A stretch of DNA of 64,000 nucleotides from Janthinobacterium sp. 61 (GCF_002846335.1 NZ_PJMQ01000001.1:3658001-3722000), one strand, 5' to 3'; positions 26,937 through 37,115 are shown, counted from the stretch's first letter. A program made the numbers and translations. Notes: generated from the letters alone by a model not told the origin.

Positions 26937-29237
26937 TTATGCAGAGATAATGTTTTTGGCAGGTTTTCCTTTGGCCTTGGCCGGGGGAGCAAGCTGGGAT
27001 GCAGGCTGGGATGCAGGCTGGGATGCGCGTGCGGCCGCCGGCAACGCCTTCGCGTGCGCCTTGATCGCACGATCGAATACCGCCAGCATCTGCTGCAGGC
27101 TTGCTTCCTCGTCCGGCGTGGGCGCTTCGGGTACTTGCAGCACTTGCTGCAGCCATTCGCCCAGCGCGCCGATGGCATCCGGTTCTGCACGCGACAGCAA
27201 AGTTGGCAAGGTGGAGATGGCGGCATCGAAATCATGCAGCATCAAACGTGCCTGCTGGCGCACAATGCCGCGGAATTCTTCCATGTTGAAGCCTTGCGTG
27301 TATTGCGGCTTGACCAGTTTGAGGGCCAGGTTGACGCGGCGCTCGTCGGCGATCATGCGGAAGCGGTAGATGTAGAACAGTGCGCGTACGGCCGCTTCCA
27401 CCAGGCCGCCGTGCTGCATGTCCTCGTCCATCTTGCGCGTTTCGCAGCGCACGTATTCGCAGTGCTCGGGCGAGATGCCAGGGTGGGGGCGCGGCGGCGT
27501 AGCGTCGCCGATGGCTTGTCCCGTCAGCGCCTGTACCAGGGGCGAACCGTACACCAGGTCGAAGGTCGTTTCCTGCACGGTATCGCGCCAGTCGCGCCAA
27601 CTGTTCAAGCTGGCCGTGATGGCGCCGGAGATGGCCTCCTGCATGGCCAGCAGCGGGTTGTCCGGCGCCACCGGTTGGCGGTGAGCACGCACTTTCTCCG
27701 CCTCCTTGGCTACCAGCCTGGCCAAAGGATTGTGGTCCGTCCAGCGCTCGTACGACACGCGCAGCGGATGCGTGAGCTGCAGGAAGCGTGCCGACTGCGG
27801 CGTGACCATGGCGCGTACCCACGGTTGCGCGAAGGTACGGTACAGTGCCAGATTCACCTCGGACACGCGCGCGGCAGCGGCGAACTTGCGGTCGTTTTCC
27901 ACGCTTGGCTGCACGATGGCGCGCACGTCCTCTATGCCGCGGTGCTCGACCTGCAGCACATAGTCGCCACTGGCCAGGTCGGCGTTCGGCGTATCAGGCG
28001 TCTTGTCGACGATCCTCGCTTCGTAAATGCCGGCCGGCAGCAGGTTGATCAGGTCGATATTGCTGGCGAATTTCTGGTGTTCCTTGTGTCCCACCTTGGA
28101 CGACACGAAAATACCCAGGTGGCCGATGCTGTCATGTACGGCATACACAATGGTCTGGTCGTGCAGCAGCACATCGTTGTCGTCGCGGTACAGGTCAGTG
28201 ATCCAGCCCAGGGCCTGCGGCGGCGGCGTGATGTTGTCGCCGTTCGAACAGAAAACGACGATGGGCGAACGGATATTACGCAAGTCCAGGCGCACGCCGT
28301 CGGAAGTGATCAACTCCGCCGTGGCAAGGCGGTTGCCGATGAACAGATTGTCGACGATGTACTGCATCTCGACATCGTTGAGGAACACGTGACCGCCCCA
28401 GTATTTTTCAAATTCCAGGTAACGGGGCGCTTCCGTATCGATGTGCGCGTACAGGTTGTACTGCTTGCTCCACAGGGTGTTGGCCGGATTCAGCTTCTCG
28501 AAATTCTGCACCAGGCTGGCGCCGTCGAAACGGCCGTTGCCCAGGTCGCCCGCCAGCGCCGTGGCCCAGCTGCCGCCCATCAGCCCACCCGCGTAGCGCA
28601 TCGGGTTGCGGCCATGCCAGCCGGCCCAATACGACACGGGTGCGCCGGCAACGATGATGGGGCCGAACAGCTCTGGTCGCATGGCCGCGGTCATGAGGAT
28701 TTGCCAGCCCGCCTGGCAATTGCCGATGACGACAGGCTTGCCCTCACTCAGAGGATGCAGGGCGATGACTTTTTCCAGGAAGGCCGCCTCGGCGTGCATC
28801 ACGTCTTCCACCGTCTGTCCCGGAACGGGATCGGGCAGGAAACCGATGAAGTAGCACGGATGTCCGGCGCGCAGGGCCACGCCGATTTCGCTCTCGGCCT
28901 TGAAGCCGCCGATGCCGGGACCGTGGCCGGCGCGCGGATCAACGACGACGAACGGCCGCTTGGCTTGATCGGGCTCCGGTGCATCGGGCGTCAATATGCG
29001 CGCCAGGCCGTAGTTGACGGGACGCTCAAGCTCCAGGCCGGACATCACCAGTTCGGCGGGAAAATCCAGCACGTTCGGCACGTCCTCGGCCAGATGTTCC
29101 TGGTACTGGTTGCCGCGCCGGCGCATCACATCGGCGTACAGCACGATGCGCTGCCACGAGTCGCGTGCATAGTCGCCCAGCATGCCCAGGGACGGCAAGC
29201 CGCCGGTGGAGAAAAATGGAGCAGTTTCGATCTTCAT
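26937..29237 (-). CDS. DUF3141 protein, PHA-synthase-like alpha/beta hydrolase
   Basis: The 766-aa protein belongs to the DUF3141 family, related to polyhydroxyalkanoate synthases. VVIGNCQAGWQ gives a lipase-box-like GxCxA with probable nucleophile Cys174; NGDNITPPPQALGWI and DSIGHLGIFVSSKVG hold candidate acid and His of the triad. The C-terminal third is helical and ends in a repeated ASQP stretch (26996-27028) and a Lys-rich tail. ATG 29237 has AAGGA 7 bp upstream. True polymer synthesis has not been shown for the family, to my knowledge. Context suggests acting on hydroxyacyl-CoA from the MaoC domain. Confidence 0.85.
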   Translation of the reverse strand: MKIETAPFFSTGGLPSLGMLGDYARDSWQRIVLYADVMRRRGNQYQEHLAEDVPNVLDFPAELVMSGLELERPVNYGLARILTPDAPEPDQAKRPFVVVDPRAGHGPGIGGFKAESEIGVALRAGHPCYFIGFLPDPVPGQTVEDVMHAEAAFLEKVIALHPLSEGKPVVIGNCQAGWQILMTAAMRPELFGPIIVAGAPVSYWAGWHGRNPMRYAGGLMGGSWATALAGDLGNGRFDGASLVQNFEKLNPANTLWSKQYNLYAHIDTEAPRYLEFEKYWGGHVFLNDVEMQYIVDNLFIGNRLATAELITSDGVRLDLRNIRSPIVVFCSNGDNITPPPQALGWITDLYRDDNDVLLHDQTIVYAVHDSIGHLGIFVSSKVGHKEHQKFASNIDLINLLPAGIYEARIVDKTPDTPNADLASGDYVLQVEHRGIEDVRAIVQPSVENDRKFAAAARVSEVNLALYRTFAQPWVRAMVTPQSARFLQLTHPLRVSYERWTDHNPLARLVAKEAEKVRAHRQPVAPDNPLLAMQEAISGAITASLNSWRDWRDTVQETTFDLVYGSPLVQALTGQAIGDATPPRPHPGISPEHCEYVRCETRKMDEDMQHGGLVEAAVRALFYIYRFRMIADERRVNLALKLVKPQYTQGFNMEEFRGIVRQQARLMLHDFDAAISTLPTLLSRAEPDAIGALGEWLQQVLQVPEAPTPDEEASLQQMLAVFDRAIKAHAKALPAAARASQPASQPASQLAPPAKAKGKPAKNIISA

Positions 29238-29285
29238 GGCTATCCTTTTCATGCAAACAAACGCCGGAACATTCCGGCACGGGGG

Positions 29286-30410
29286 CTACGCCATCTGGCT
29301 GATGGTCTTGCGAAAGCGCGCCAGCGCGAAGGTAAACAAGGCCGTACCAATGGCCAGCAGTGCCAGGAACGGTTTCCACACCACGTCGATGCCGGCGCCC
29401 CGGTACAGGATCGCCTGGCTCAATTCGACGAAATGCGTGGTCGGCGCGATCAGCATGATGTTCTGCACCAACTCGGGCATGCTTTCGCGCGGCGTGCTGC
29501 CGCCCGAGAGCATCTGCAGCGGCAGCAGCACGAGGATCAGGAGCATGCCGAACTGCGGCATGCTGCGCGCCACGGTGGCCAGGAAAATACCCATCGAGGT
29601 GGTGGCAAACAGGTGCAGGGCCGCGCCGCACAGGAACAGCGCGATCGAGCCTTCGATCGGCACATGCAGCATGCCGCGCACCACCAGGTTCAGCGACAGG
29701 GCGGCGGCCAGCAGCACCACCAGGCCCATCGACCATACCTTGCCCAGCATGATTTCGGCCGGCGTCACGGGCATCACCAGCAAGTGCTCGATGGTGCCGT
29801 GTTCGCGCTCGCGGATCAGGGCCGCGCCAGTCAGGATAATTGACAGCATCGTCACCTGGTTGATGATTTCCATCAGCGAGCCAAACCATGCCTGGCTCAG
29901 CGAAGGATTGAAGCGCGCGCGCATCACCAGTTCCACCGGCGAGACCGTTGCGCCGCGATAGCGCTTGGCGAATTCGGCCACTTCGCCGGCGACGATCTGC
30001 TGGATGTAGCCGCTGCCGCTGAAAGCCTGGCTCATGCGCGTGGCATCCACGTTCAGCTGCAACTCCGCCTGGCGCCCACCCAGCACGTCCGACTGCAGCT
30101 TGGGCGGTATCGTCAGCACGAAGGTGTACTGCCCCGCGTCCAGTCCCGCATCGACCTGGCTCTGGTTGATCATGGCCGGCGGCGTGAACTGCGGCGGGAA
30201 AAAGGCCGAGGCGATGCGCCCGGACAGCGGCGATCCATCCTCGTCGACGATGGCGATCGAGGCCATGTGCAAGGTTTCCGGCTTGGCCGTGGCGGCCACG
30301 TAGATCGCCAGCGTAAAGGTATACAAAATCAGGACCAGCATCATCGGATCGCGGATCAGGCTCCAGATTTCCTTCACGCCCAGGCGGTAGATATTTTCAA
30401 GATGGCGCAT
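29286..30410 (-). CDS. ABC-2 type permease (YhhJ-like)
   Basis: The 374-aa membrane protein has one N-terminal helix (about 20-40), a large periplasmic loop and five or six helices in the C-terminal half (about 175-365). The motif REREHGTIEHLLVMPV is typical of ABC-2 exporters. It follows the RbbA-like gene by 4 bp and resembles YhhJ of the E. coli yhiI-rbbA-yhhJ unit. It probably forms the second half of the membrane channel. Confidence 0.88.
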   Translation of the reverse strand: MRHLENIYRLGVKEIWSLIRDPMMLVLILYTFTLAIYVAATAKPETLHMASIAIVDEDGSPLSGRIASAFFPPQFTPPAMINQSQVDAGLDAGQYTFVLTIPPKLQSDVLGGRQAELQLNVDATRMSQAFSGSGYIQQIVAGEVAEFAKRYRGATVSPVELVMRARFNPSLSQAWFGSLMEIINQVTMLSIILTGAALIREREHGTIEHLLVMPVTPAEIMLGKVWSMGLVVLLAAALSLNLVVRGMLHVPIEGSIALFLCGAALHLFATTSMGIFLATVARSMPQFGMLLILVLLPLQMLSGGSTPRESMPELVQNIMLIAPTTHFVELSQAILYRGAGIDVVWKPFLALLAIGTALFTFALARFRKTISQMA

Positions 30411-30414
30411 ACGT

Positions 30415-33174
30415 TTACGACTCCTGTTTCTTCAGCAGCGCCACCGTCACGCCGAGGATCACGGGGATCGCCACGATCAGAGGCCAGAACGAGGCGTGCA
30501 GGTCGCCGAATCCCAGCGCCTTGTTGAATACGCCGCGGCTGATATTGAGCATGTGCGTGGCCGGGTACATCAGGCCGATCGCCTTGCCCACGCCTTCCAT
30601 CGAGGAGACAGGATTGAGCAGGCCGGAAAACTGGATGGCCGGGATCATGGTGCCGATCATGGTCACGAACAAGGCCGCGATCTGGCTGCGCGTAAACGTC
30701 GAGGCGAACAGGCCGATGCCGGTGGCGCAGATGTTGAAGATGAAGGTAGCGCCGATCAAGGTCGGCAAGCTGCCCTTGATCGGCACACCGAAGGCCGTCA
30801 CCGCCAGCAGGGCCATGAGTACGAAGTTGAGCATGGCCAGCAGCACGTAAGGCACCTGCTTGCCGAGCAAGAATTCCAGGCGCGTGACGGGGGTCACGTA
30901 CAGATTGATGATAGAACCCAGTTCCTTTTCGCGCACCACGGATAGCGCAGCGAGCATGGCCGGCAGCATCAGCAGCAACAAGGGAATCACGGCCGGCACC
31001 ATGGCCGGCAGGCTTTTCACGTCCGGGTTGTAGCGGTAGCGCGTCTGGATGGCGACGGGATTGTTCATCTTGATGCCATAGCGGTGCAAGGCCTGGTCGG
31101 CCAGCCACAGTTGATGCATGCCCTGCACGTAGCCCTGCACGGTTTCGGCGCGCATCGGCATGGCGCCGTCGATCCACGCTCCCACCTGCGCAGGCGCGCC
31201 GCGCTGCACGTCGCGCGCAAAGCCAGGGGGAATCTCGATGGCCAGCGACAATTCGCCGCTGCGCATGCGCTTGTCGATATCGGCGTAGTCGCGCAGCGGC
31301 GGGCGCTCGACAAAGTAGCGCGAGCCAGCCAGGTTGTTTGTGTAATTTTGGCTCAGGGTGGTCTGGTCGTGGTCAAGCACCGCATAACTGAGGTCTTCGA
31401 CGTCCAGGCTGATGCCGAAGCCGATGACGAACAGCAGCAGCACGGAGCCCCCCAGCGCGAGCGTCAGGCGCACGGGATCGCGGCGCAATTCCAGCGTTTC
31501 GCGCCACATGTAGCTGAGCATGCGGCCCAGGCTGAAACGACTGCGCCGCGGCTGCTGTTCCTGCTGCTGCGGTGCGCCCACTTCAGCCTTCTGCGCGGGT
31601 ATCTCGCTTTCCTGCTCCGCCGGCGCCGTGCCGCCGCCCGCCTCTTCCAGGTAGGCGATGAAAGCCGCTTCCAGCGACGGCGCGCCCTTCTTGCGCACCA
31701 GTTCGGCCGGCGCATCGCTGACCAGCACTTTACCCGCATGCATCAGCGAAATGCGGTCGCAGCGCTCTGCCTCGTTCATGAAGTGGGTGGAAATGAAAAT
31801 GGTAACGCGGTCGCGCCGCGCCAGCTCGATCATCAGGCGCCAGAAATTGTCGCGCGCGATCGGGTCGACGCCGGACGTGGGTTCGTCGAGGATCAGCATC
31901 TCCGGCTTGTGCACCATGGCCACGGCCAGCGACAAGCGCTGGCGTATGCCCAGCGGAAGGCTGTCGGGCAAGTCGTCCATCACTGCGCGCAAGTCGAAGC
32001 GCTGCGCCATTTCATCGATGCGGGCTGCGATTTCCGCTTCCGGCACGTGGAACAGGCGCGCATGCAGCACCAGGTTCTGGCGCACCGTCAATTCACTGTA
32101 CAGCGAAAACGCCTGCGACATATAGCCGACTCTTCGGCGCGTGTCGATATCGTTGGAATCGACTTCCTTGCCGAACAGCCAGGCCTTGCCTTCCGTCGCC
32201 GGCAGCAGGCCCGTGAGCATCTTCATGGTGGTCGACTTGCCGCAACCGTTCGAGCCGAGAAAGCCGAAGATCTCGCCGCGGCCAATGCGGAAATTCACAT
32301 GATCGACGGCCGTAAAATCGCCGAAGCGCATGGTCAGGTCCTGCGCCTCGATGGCGACATCCTGCGCACTGGCGGCATCGAGCGGCGTGATCACCACTGG
32401 CTGATGGCCCGCCCGCTTGGCTTCGGGCAGCAGCTTGATGAAGGCGGCCTCCAGGTTATCGCTTTGCGTACGCGCCAGCAGTTCGGCCGGCGTGCCCGTA
32501 TCAAGCACCTTGCCGTCATCCATGGCGACCAGCCAGTCGAAGCGCTGCGCTTCGTCCATGTAGGCGGTGGCGACCATCACGCTCATCTGCGGGCGCTGCA
32601 CGCGGATGCCGGCGATCAAGTCCCAGAACTGGGCGCGCGCCAGCGGGTCGACGCCGGTGGTCGGTTCATCCAGAATGAGCAGGTCGGGATCGTGGATCAG
32701 GGCGCAGCACAGGCCCAGTTTCTGCTTCATGCCACCCGACAGTTTGCCCGCCGGGCGTGCCAGGAAGGGATGCAAGCCCGTGCTGCGGGTGAGCTGGTCG
32801 ATGCGGCGGCGGCGTTCGGCGGCATCGTGGCCGAACAGGCGCGCGAAGAACTGCAGGTTTTCCTCGACCGACAGGGTCGGATACAGATTCTTGCCCAGGC
32901 CTTGCGGCATGTAGGCGATGCGCGGGCAGACATCGTCGCGATGGCGCGCATCGCGCATGTCGCCGCCCAGCGCCATCACGCTGCCTTGCTGCACGACGCG
33001 CGCGCCGGCCACCAGCGACAGCAGGCTTGATTTGCCCACGCCATCGGGCCCGATCAAGCCCACCATGCGGCCGGCCGGCACATCGAGGTCGATGCCGTCG
33101 AGTGCCACCGTCTTGCCGTAATGCTGGCTGACGCCCTTGATGCTGACGACAAATGGGGTCACGTCCATGGTCAC
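30415..33174 (-). CDS. rbbA: RbbA-like ABC protein: two ATPase domains fused to a permease
   Basis: The 919-aa fusion has an ABC domain at 10-240 (Walker [10 protein letters not shown], signature [11 protein letters not shown], Walker [14 protein letters not shown]), a second ABC domain at 265-495 ([14 protein letters not shown]; degenerate signature [24 protein letters not shown]), and an ABC-2 permease domain from about 550 with [16 protein letters not shown]. Order and length match E. coli RbbA (about 910 aa), called ribosome-associated ATPase. The membrane half and neighbours argue for an exporter. It overlaps hlyD by ATGA (33171-33174). Confidence 0.9.
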   Translation of the reverse strand: MTMDVTPFVVSIKGVSQHYGKTVALDGIDLDVPAGRMVGLIGPDGVGKSSLLSLVAGARVVQQGSVMALGGDMRDARHRDDVCPRIAYMPQGLGKNLYPTLSVEENLQFFARLFGHDAAERRRRIDQLTRSTGLHPFLARPAGKLSGGMKQKLGLCCALIHDPDLLILDEPTTGVDPLARAQFWDLIAGIRVQRPQMSVMVATAYMDEAQRFDWLVAMDDGKVLDTGTPAELLARTQSDNLEAAFIKLLPEAKRAGHQPVVITPLDAASAQDVAIEAQDLTMRFGDFTAVDHVNFRIGRGEIFGFLGSNGCGKSTTMKMLTGLLPATEGKAWLFGKEVDSNDIDTRRRVGYMSQAFSLYSELTVRQNLVLHARLFHVPEAEIAARIDEMAQRFDLRAVMDDLPDSLPLGIRQRLSLAVAMVHKPEMLILDEPTSGVDPIARDNFWRLMIELARRDRVTIFISTHFMNEAERCDRISLMHAGKVLVSDAPAELVRKKGAPSLEAAFIAYLEEAGGGTAPAEQESEIPAQKAEVGAPQQQEQQPRRSRFSLGRMLSYMWRETLELRRDPVRLTLALGGSVLLLFVIGFGISLDVEDLSYAVLDHDQTTLSQNYTNNLAGSRYFVERPPLRDYADIDKRMRSGELSLAIEIPPGFARDVQRGAPAQVGAWIDGAMPMRAETVQGYVQGMHQLWLADQALHRYGIKMNNPVAIQTRYRYNPDVKSLPAMVPAVIPLLLLMLPAMLAALSVVREKELGSIINLYVTPVTRLEFLLGKQVPYVLLAMLNFVLMALLAVTAFGVPIKGSLPTLIGATFIFNICATGIGLFASTFTRSQIAALFVTMIGTMIPAIQFSGLLNPVSSMEGVGKAIGLMYPATHMLNISRGVFNKALGFGDLHASFWPLIVAIPVILGVTVALLKKQES

Positions 33175-34244
33175 TGCGGAACCTTGGCCGTCAGTTCAGC
33201 CGGCCATGCCTGCTTTGTATCGAGACGCACCCAGGCTACGCCGGGCAAGCCCACTTTCACCAGCGCCAAATGCTTTTGCAGCAGCTCGCGGCTGATCTGG
33301 GCTTTCACGCGGAACATCAGCTTCTGACGCTCGCTGGCCGTTTCCACCGTCTTCGGCGTGAACTGCGCGCTGGCAGCGACAAACGAGATCGTTGCCGGAA
33401 TCACGTAGTTGGGCGCTGCGTCGAGGATGATGCGCACTTCGCCGCCCATCGCCACCTTGCCGGCCGCCGTCTCGGGCAGGAAGAAGGTCATGTAGACGTC
33501 CGACAGGTCGACCAGGTTGAGAACCTTGCCGCCACCGGCAAGTACTTCACCCTGCTGCGCCACCAGGTATTGCACGCGGCCGTCGCGCGGCGCGGCCAGC
33601 TGGCCATCGGCCAGGTCGGCGTCGATGCGCGCGGTGGTCGCTTCGGCGGCCGTCACTGCGGAACGCGAACCGACCACCTGTGCCTTGGCCGCATCGATGG
33701 CCGCCTGCGCCGCCGTGACCTGCGCCTTGGCCGCATTCAGGGCTGCGGCCACGCTGCGCACGCGGGCGCGGTCATCGTCAAGTTCCTGCACCGAGGAAGC
33801 GCCCTCTTTCGACAAGGTTTCCGAGCGGGCCAGGCGGCGCCGGGCCGCATCGAGTTCGCTTTCACGCTGCGCAACCAGCGCCAGCGCGGCCGCCTTGTCG
33901 CTCTCGCGCACGGCCACCTGGGCCTGCGCACCGACCACCGCGTCGGACGCCTGCTGCTGGCGCGCGCGCGCCTCGTCACGCTGCGCCGTCAGCGAGTCCA
34001 CCTGCATGGTGGCCAGCGGCTGGCCCGCCTTCACGAAGTCGCCCTCGCGCACGAGGATGTCCTTGACGCGGCCGGACAGCTTGGTGGCGACGTCGATTTC
34101 GGTTGCTTCGATGCGGCCATTGCCGCTGACGAAACCTTCACCGGGTCCGGTGGGGCGCATTTTTTGCCAGGCCACAAAGCCCAGTATGAGAACGGCGGCG
34201 ACCAGCGCGGCGGGGATGAGTTTTTTCTTCAGTTGTGGAGTCAT
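33171..34244 (-). CDS. HlyD/AcrA-family periplasmic adaptor (YhiI-like)
   Basis: The 357-aa membrane fusion protein has one N-terminal anchor ([20 protein letters not shown]). A lipoyl half-motif ([18 protein letters not shown]) is followed by a long Ala/Arg/Glu-rich coiled-coil hairpin (about 75-200) and a beta-barrel part ([20 protein letters not shown]). It bridges the inner-membrane ABC proteins to the outer-membrane factor encoded 17 bp upstream. Confidence 0.9.
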   Translation of the reverse strand: MTPQLKKKLIPAALVAAVLILGFVAWQKMRPTGPGEGFVSGNGRIEATEIDVATKLSGRVKDILVREGDFVKAGQPLATMQVDSLTAQRDEARARQQQASDAVVGAQAQVAVRESDKAAALALVAQRESELDAARRRLARSETLSKEGASSVQELDDDRARVRSVAAALNAAKAQVTAAQAAIDAAKAQVVGSRSAVTAAEATTARIDADLADGQLAAPRDGRVQYLVAQQGEVLAGGGKVLNLVDLSDVYMTFFLPETAAGKVAMGGEVRIILDAAPNYVIPATISFVAASAQFTPKTVETASERQKLMFRVKAQISRELLQKHLALVKVGLPGVAWVRLDTKQAWPAELTAKVPQ

Positions 34245-34261
34245 GGTGTCGGCAATCGCAA

Positions 34262-35707
34262 TTAATTGGAGAACGTGGTGGCGGCAGCGGGTGCGCCGCC
34301 GCCCAGGGCGGCATACAGGCTGACCTGGCTGGAGAGCAGCGCGCGGCGCGTCTGCACCAGTTGCTGCTCGACCGTCAGCAGGTCGCGCTGCGCATCAAGC
34401 ACTTCCAGGTAGGGCGCGGCGCCATTGTCGTAGCGCAGCTTGGCCAGGCGCGCACGTTCGCTCTGCGCGGCCAGGGTGGTCTTGCCGATGTCCACCTGCA
34501 GCGCCAGCCAGCGCCGGTTCGACAACGCGTCGGCCACTTCGCGAAACGCGCCCTGAACGCTCTTTTCATAATTGGCCACGGCCACGTCGCGGCGTACCTC
34601 GGCCAGGTCCATGTTGGCCCGGATGCGGCCCGCGTCAAAGATCGGCAGCACCAGGCGCGGCGCGAAATTCCAGGCGCCGCTACCCGAATCGAACAGGCCG
34701 CTCAATTCAGCGCTGGCCGTACCGTAGGCCGCCGTCAGCGAAATGGTGGGAAAGAAGGCGGCGCGCGCGGCGCCGATATTGGCGTGCGCGGCGCGCAACT
34801 GATGCTCGGCCGCCACCAGGTCGGGGCGCTGCGCCAGCAAGGCAGATGGCAAGCCCGCATGCAAGGGCTGCAGCACGCTGGCGTCATCGAAGCGGCGCAC
34901 CTCACCAGCCACCGGCGTCAGGTCGACGGGGCCGCCCACCAGCTGGGCCAGCGCGTGCGCCTGGACGGCACGCGCCTGCTCCAGCTGCGCCGACAGCGAC
35001 AAGGCCTGGCTAAGCAGGGTTTCCACCTGCGTCAGATCCAGCTTGGAAATCGAACCGACCTCGAAGCGACGCGTAAAGATGCGCAGCGACTCGGCGCGGC
35101 TGTCGACCGTGGCGCGCGCCAGCGCCACTCGTTCATCCAGTTCGCGCAAGCCCAGGTAGCCATTGGCCACCTGCGCTACCAGGGCCACGCCGACGGCGCG
35201 GCGCGCCTCGTCGCTGGCCAGCAAGGTTTGCAGCGCGCTGTCCTTCAGGCTGCGCACGCGGCCCCAGAAATCGAGCTCCCATGCGCTCACGTTCAAGCCC
35301 GCCTGGTACTGCGCGCTTGTCATGGGGCGGCCCGTCACGCTCAGGTCACCGGGCACGCGCGCACGGCTGCCGGAAGCGCCCAGCGCGATGGTGGGGAACT
35401 GCTCCGCGCGCTGTATGCCATACGCGGCGCGCGCCTCTTCCACGCGCAGGGCGGCGATGCGGATATCGCGGTTGCTGGCCAGCGCCTGCGTAATCAGCGC
35501 CTGCAGGCGCGCATCGGCAAAATAGGCTTGCCAGGCGATATCGGCCGCGTGCGCGCCGGCGGAATCGGTTTCCGGATACTGCTCCGCCACGGGGAGCGGC
35601 GGTGGCGCGTACGGCGGCGCCATCGAGGCGCAGCCGGCCAGGGCCAGCGTGGTGGCCAGCGCGGCCATCCTGGCGCACGCGGATAATGCGGGAACAGGCA
35701 TGATCAT
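34262..35707 (-). CDS. NodT-family outer-membrane efflux lipoprotein
   Basis: The 481-aa protein starts with a lipoprotein signal with lipobox LAGC (TTLALAGCASMAPPY). The two OEP repeats (about 60-250 and 260-470) have the characteristic DIAWQAYFADARLQALI and RRPDLVAAEHQLRAAHANIG segments. It is a TolC-like trimeric channel completing the tripartite exporter with the HlyD, RbbA-like and YhhJ-like proteins. It is 10 bp downstream of fabI. A second ATG lies at 35701. Confidence 0.9.
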   Translation of the reverse strand: MIMPVPALSACARMAALATTLALAGCASMAPPYAPPPLPVAEQYPETDSAGAHAADIAWQAYFADARLQALITQALASNRDIRIAALRVEEARAAYGIQRAEQFPTIALGASGSRARVPGDLSVTGRPMTSAQYQAGLNVSAWELDFWGRVRSLKDSALQTLLASDEARRAVGVALVAQVANGYLGLRELDERVALARATVDSRAESLRIFTRRFEVGSISKLDLTQVETLLSQALSLSAQLEQARAVQAHALAQLVGGPVDLTPVAGEVRRFDDASVLQPLHAGLPSALLAQRPDLVAAEHQLRAAHANIGAARAAFFPTISLTAAYGTASAELSGLFDSGSGAWNFAPRLVLPIFDAGRIRANMDLAEVRRDVAVANYEKSVQGAFREVADALSNRRWLALQVDIGKTTLAAQSERARLAKLRYDNGAAPYLEVLDAQRDLLTVEQQLVQTRRALLSSQVSLYAALGGGAPAAATTFSN

Positions 35708-35717
35708 CTTCTTCCAG

Positions 35718-36503
35718 TCAATTCAGAATGTTGTAGCCGCCATCGACATACAGGGTGCCACCCGTGATGGCGCGCGCGCCGTCGCCGGCGAGGAAGGCGC
35801 ACAACGCGCCCACGTCCTCGATAGTGGCCAGGCGCCGCATGGGCGAGCGTTCGATGGCGTCGGCCATCAGGCGGTCGAAATGGGCAATGCCGGAAGCGGC
35901 CCGGGTCTCCAGAGGACCCGGCGAGATGGCATTGACGCGGATGCCTTGCGGGCCCAGTTCGGCGGCCAGGTAGCGCACCGATGCTTCCAGCGCCGCCTTC
36001 ACGGGTCCCATCAAGCCATAATCGGCGATGACTTCCTCGGCGCCCAGGTAACTCATGGTCATCAGGCTGCCGCCGTCCGGCATCAGGGGTTCGGCCAGCT
36101 TCGCCATGCGCATGAGGGAGTGGCAGGAGATATCCATCGCCTGCGCGAAGCCGTCAGCCGAACTGTCCGTCACGCGGCCATGCAAGTCTTGTTTGGGCGC
36201 GTAAGCGATGGAATGGACCACGAAATCGAGCCCCCCCCACTGCTGCGCGATCTGCGCAAACAGCGCTTCGAGCTGGCCCGGCACGGCCACGTCGAGTGGC
36301 GCCATGATGGCCGCCTGCACTTGCTGCGCCAACGGTTCCACATGTGGACGGGCCTTGTCATTGAGCCAGGTGACTGCCAGTTCGGCACCGGCTGCGCGCA
36401 ATGCGCTGGCGCAGCCCCAGGCGATGCTTTGCGCGTTGGCGATACCGACCACCAGCCCCCGCTTGCCCTGCAAAGGCAAGTACTGCTGCAAGGCGGCCGT
36501 CAT
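35718..36503 (-). CDS. fabI: Enoyl-ACP reductase, FabI type
   Basis: The 261-aa short-chain dehydrogenase has the FabI form of cofactor loop (GLVVGIANAQSIAWG) and catalytic Tyr152/Tyr162 with Lys169 in the Y-x6-K spacing (DYGLMGPVK). It also has the ISPGPLETRAASGI substrate loop. It reduces the enoyl-ACP double bond, or possibly enoyl-CoA, given that it leads an operon with a MaoC hydratase and phosphotransacetylase. It is probably a second copy beside the housekeeping fabI elsewhere (inferred). The start at 36503 overlaps the stop of a 61-aa ORF (ATGA). Confidence 0.88.
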   Translation of the reverse strand: MTAALQQYLPLQGKRGLVVGIANAQSIAWGCASALRAAGAELAVTWLNDKARPHVEPLAQQVQAAIMAPLDVAVPGQLEALFAQIAQQWGGLDFVVHSIAYAPKQDLHGRVTDSSADGFAQAMDISCHSLMRMAKLAEPLMPDGGSLMTMSYLGAEEVIADYGLMGPVKAALEASVRYLAAELGPQGIRVNAISPGPLETRAASGIAHFDRLMADAIERSPMRRLATIEDVGALCAFLAGDGARAITGGTLYVDGGYNILN

Positions 36504-36685
36504 GCCTGAACAGGACGCAGTGCGGGCCAGGGAGTGGCCGCATGCACGCATCGCACTGCGCCGGCACGCATGGCGGCGGCGCAAATGGCCAGGGTAACGC
36601 CGCCGGCACGCGCATACGGCAAGGCAATGGGAGTGTGGGGGTGTAAGGTACTGCACGCGTCAGGCGCGGGGATCTGCATCTTCAT
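36500..36685 (-). CDS. Possible leader gene of the fabI operon, 61 aa
   Basis: ATG 36685 has GGAAG 8 bp upstream and the frame closes in an ATGA overlap with fabI. It lies about 95 nt after the predicted FNR-dependent transcription start, which fits a first gene. The protein starts MKMQIPAPDACSTLHPHTPI, has an Ala/Gly-rich hydrophobic middle (GGVTLAICAAAMRAGAVRCV) and four Cys/His clusters. I do not recognise it. It could also be an untranslated leader. Confidence 0.4.
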   Translation of the reverse strand: MKMQIPAPDACSTLHPHTPIALPYARAGGVTLAICAAAMRAGAVRCVHAATPWPALRPVQA

Positions 36686-37115
36686 GAATCGGGCTTCCGT
36701 CACTGAAATTCGAGGCCAGCACCAGTGCATTCTCAGGGAACTGGTACGGGGCGAAATTACTCTACAGCATTTAGAAGCGTGATTCGTGATAAGTCCGATC
36801 CGCATTTCATGACGCTTTGAGCTAGGTCAACTATAAGTGCGATTGCGGCAATGCAACATTGATGTAAATCAAATTTTACCTCAATATTATCTAAATGAAA
36901 TATTTTTCAAGCAAGCGTGCGTGGATGCTTATTTGATAACTATGCTGGGCTGACGGGAAGAAAAGTGACTTTGTCAGCGAAGGTGGGAATTGCCTGAAAA
37001 ACAAGCAACACTGGGCAGTGGCGGGCGGTGGGTGGTGAAGGGTGGATAGAATGGGGGCCATGCTATTGCATTGCAACATGGCCCGCCATGCCTTGCGGGG
37101 TTAAGCTGAACGGCC
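36686..37115. other. Non-coding region upstream of the fabI operon
   Basis: About 430 bp between the peptidase stop and the fabI leader. It is AT-rich at 36830-36960 and carries the FNR-type sites and predicted promoter. No further gene is supported; frames here lack ribosome-binding sites. I see no clear terminator for the M64 gene. Confidence 0.55.
36817..36872 (-). promoter_or_regulatory. Two FNR/ANR-type sites upstream of the fabI-ackA operon
   Basis: TTGATGTAAATCAA (36859-36872) is an exact TTGAT-N4-ATCAA. TTGAGCTAGGTCAA (36817-36830) keeps the TTGA-N6-TCAA core. Their centres are 42 bp apart, four helical turns. On the minus strand a -10-like TTATCA (36788-36793) lies about 24 nt beyond the nearer site, close to class II geometry (site near -41.5, start near 36781). 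Confidence 0.65.

Noticed and set aside
26996..27028. Short tandem CTGGGATGCAGG-type repeats
   Set aside because: They encode the repeated Gln/Pro/Ala/Ser tail of the DUF3141 protein. Noted there and not treated as a separate element.
25938..29843. 1301-codon plus-strand open frame
   Set aside because: It lies antisense to the MaoC-Pta, DUF3141 and YhhJ-like genes, whose motifs are clear. It is His/Gln/Arg-rich with no domain, a typical GC-rich shadow.
31084..33030. 648-codon plus-strand open frame
   Set aside because: Antisense shadow of the RbbA-like gene.
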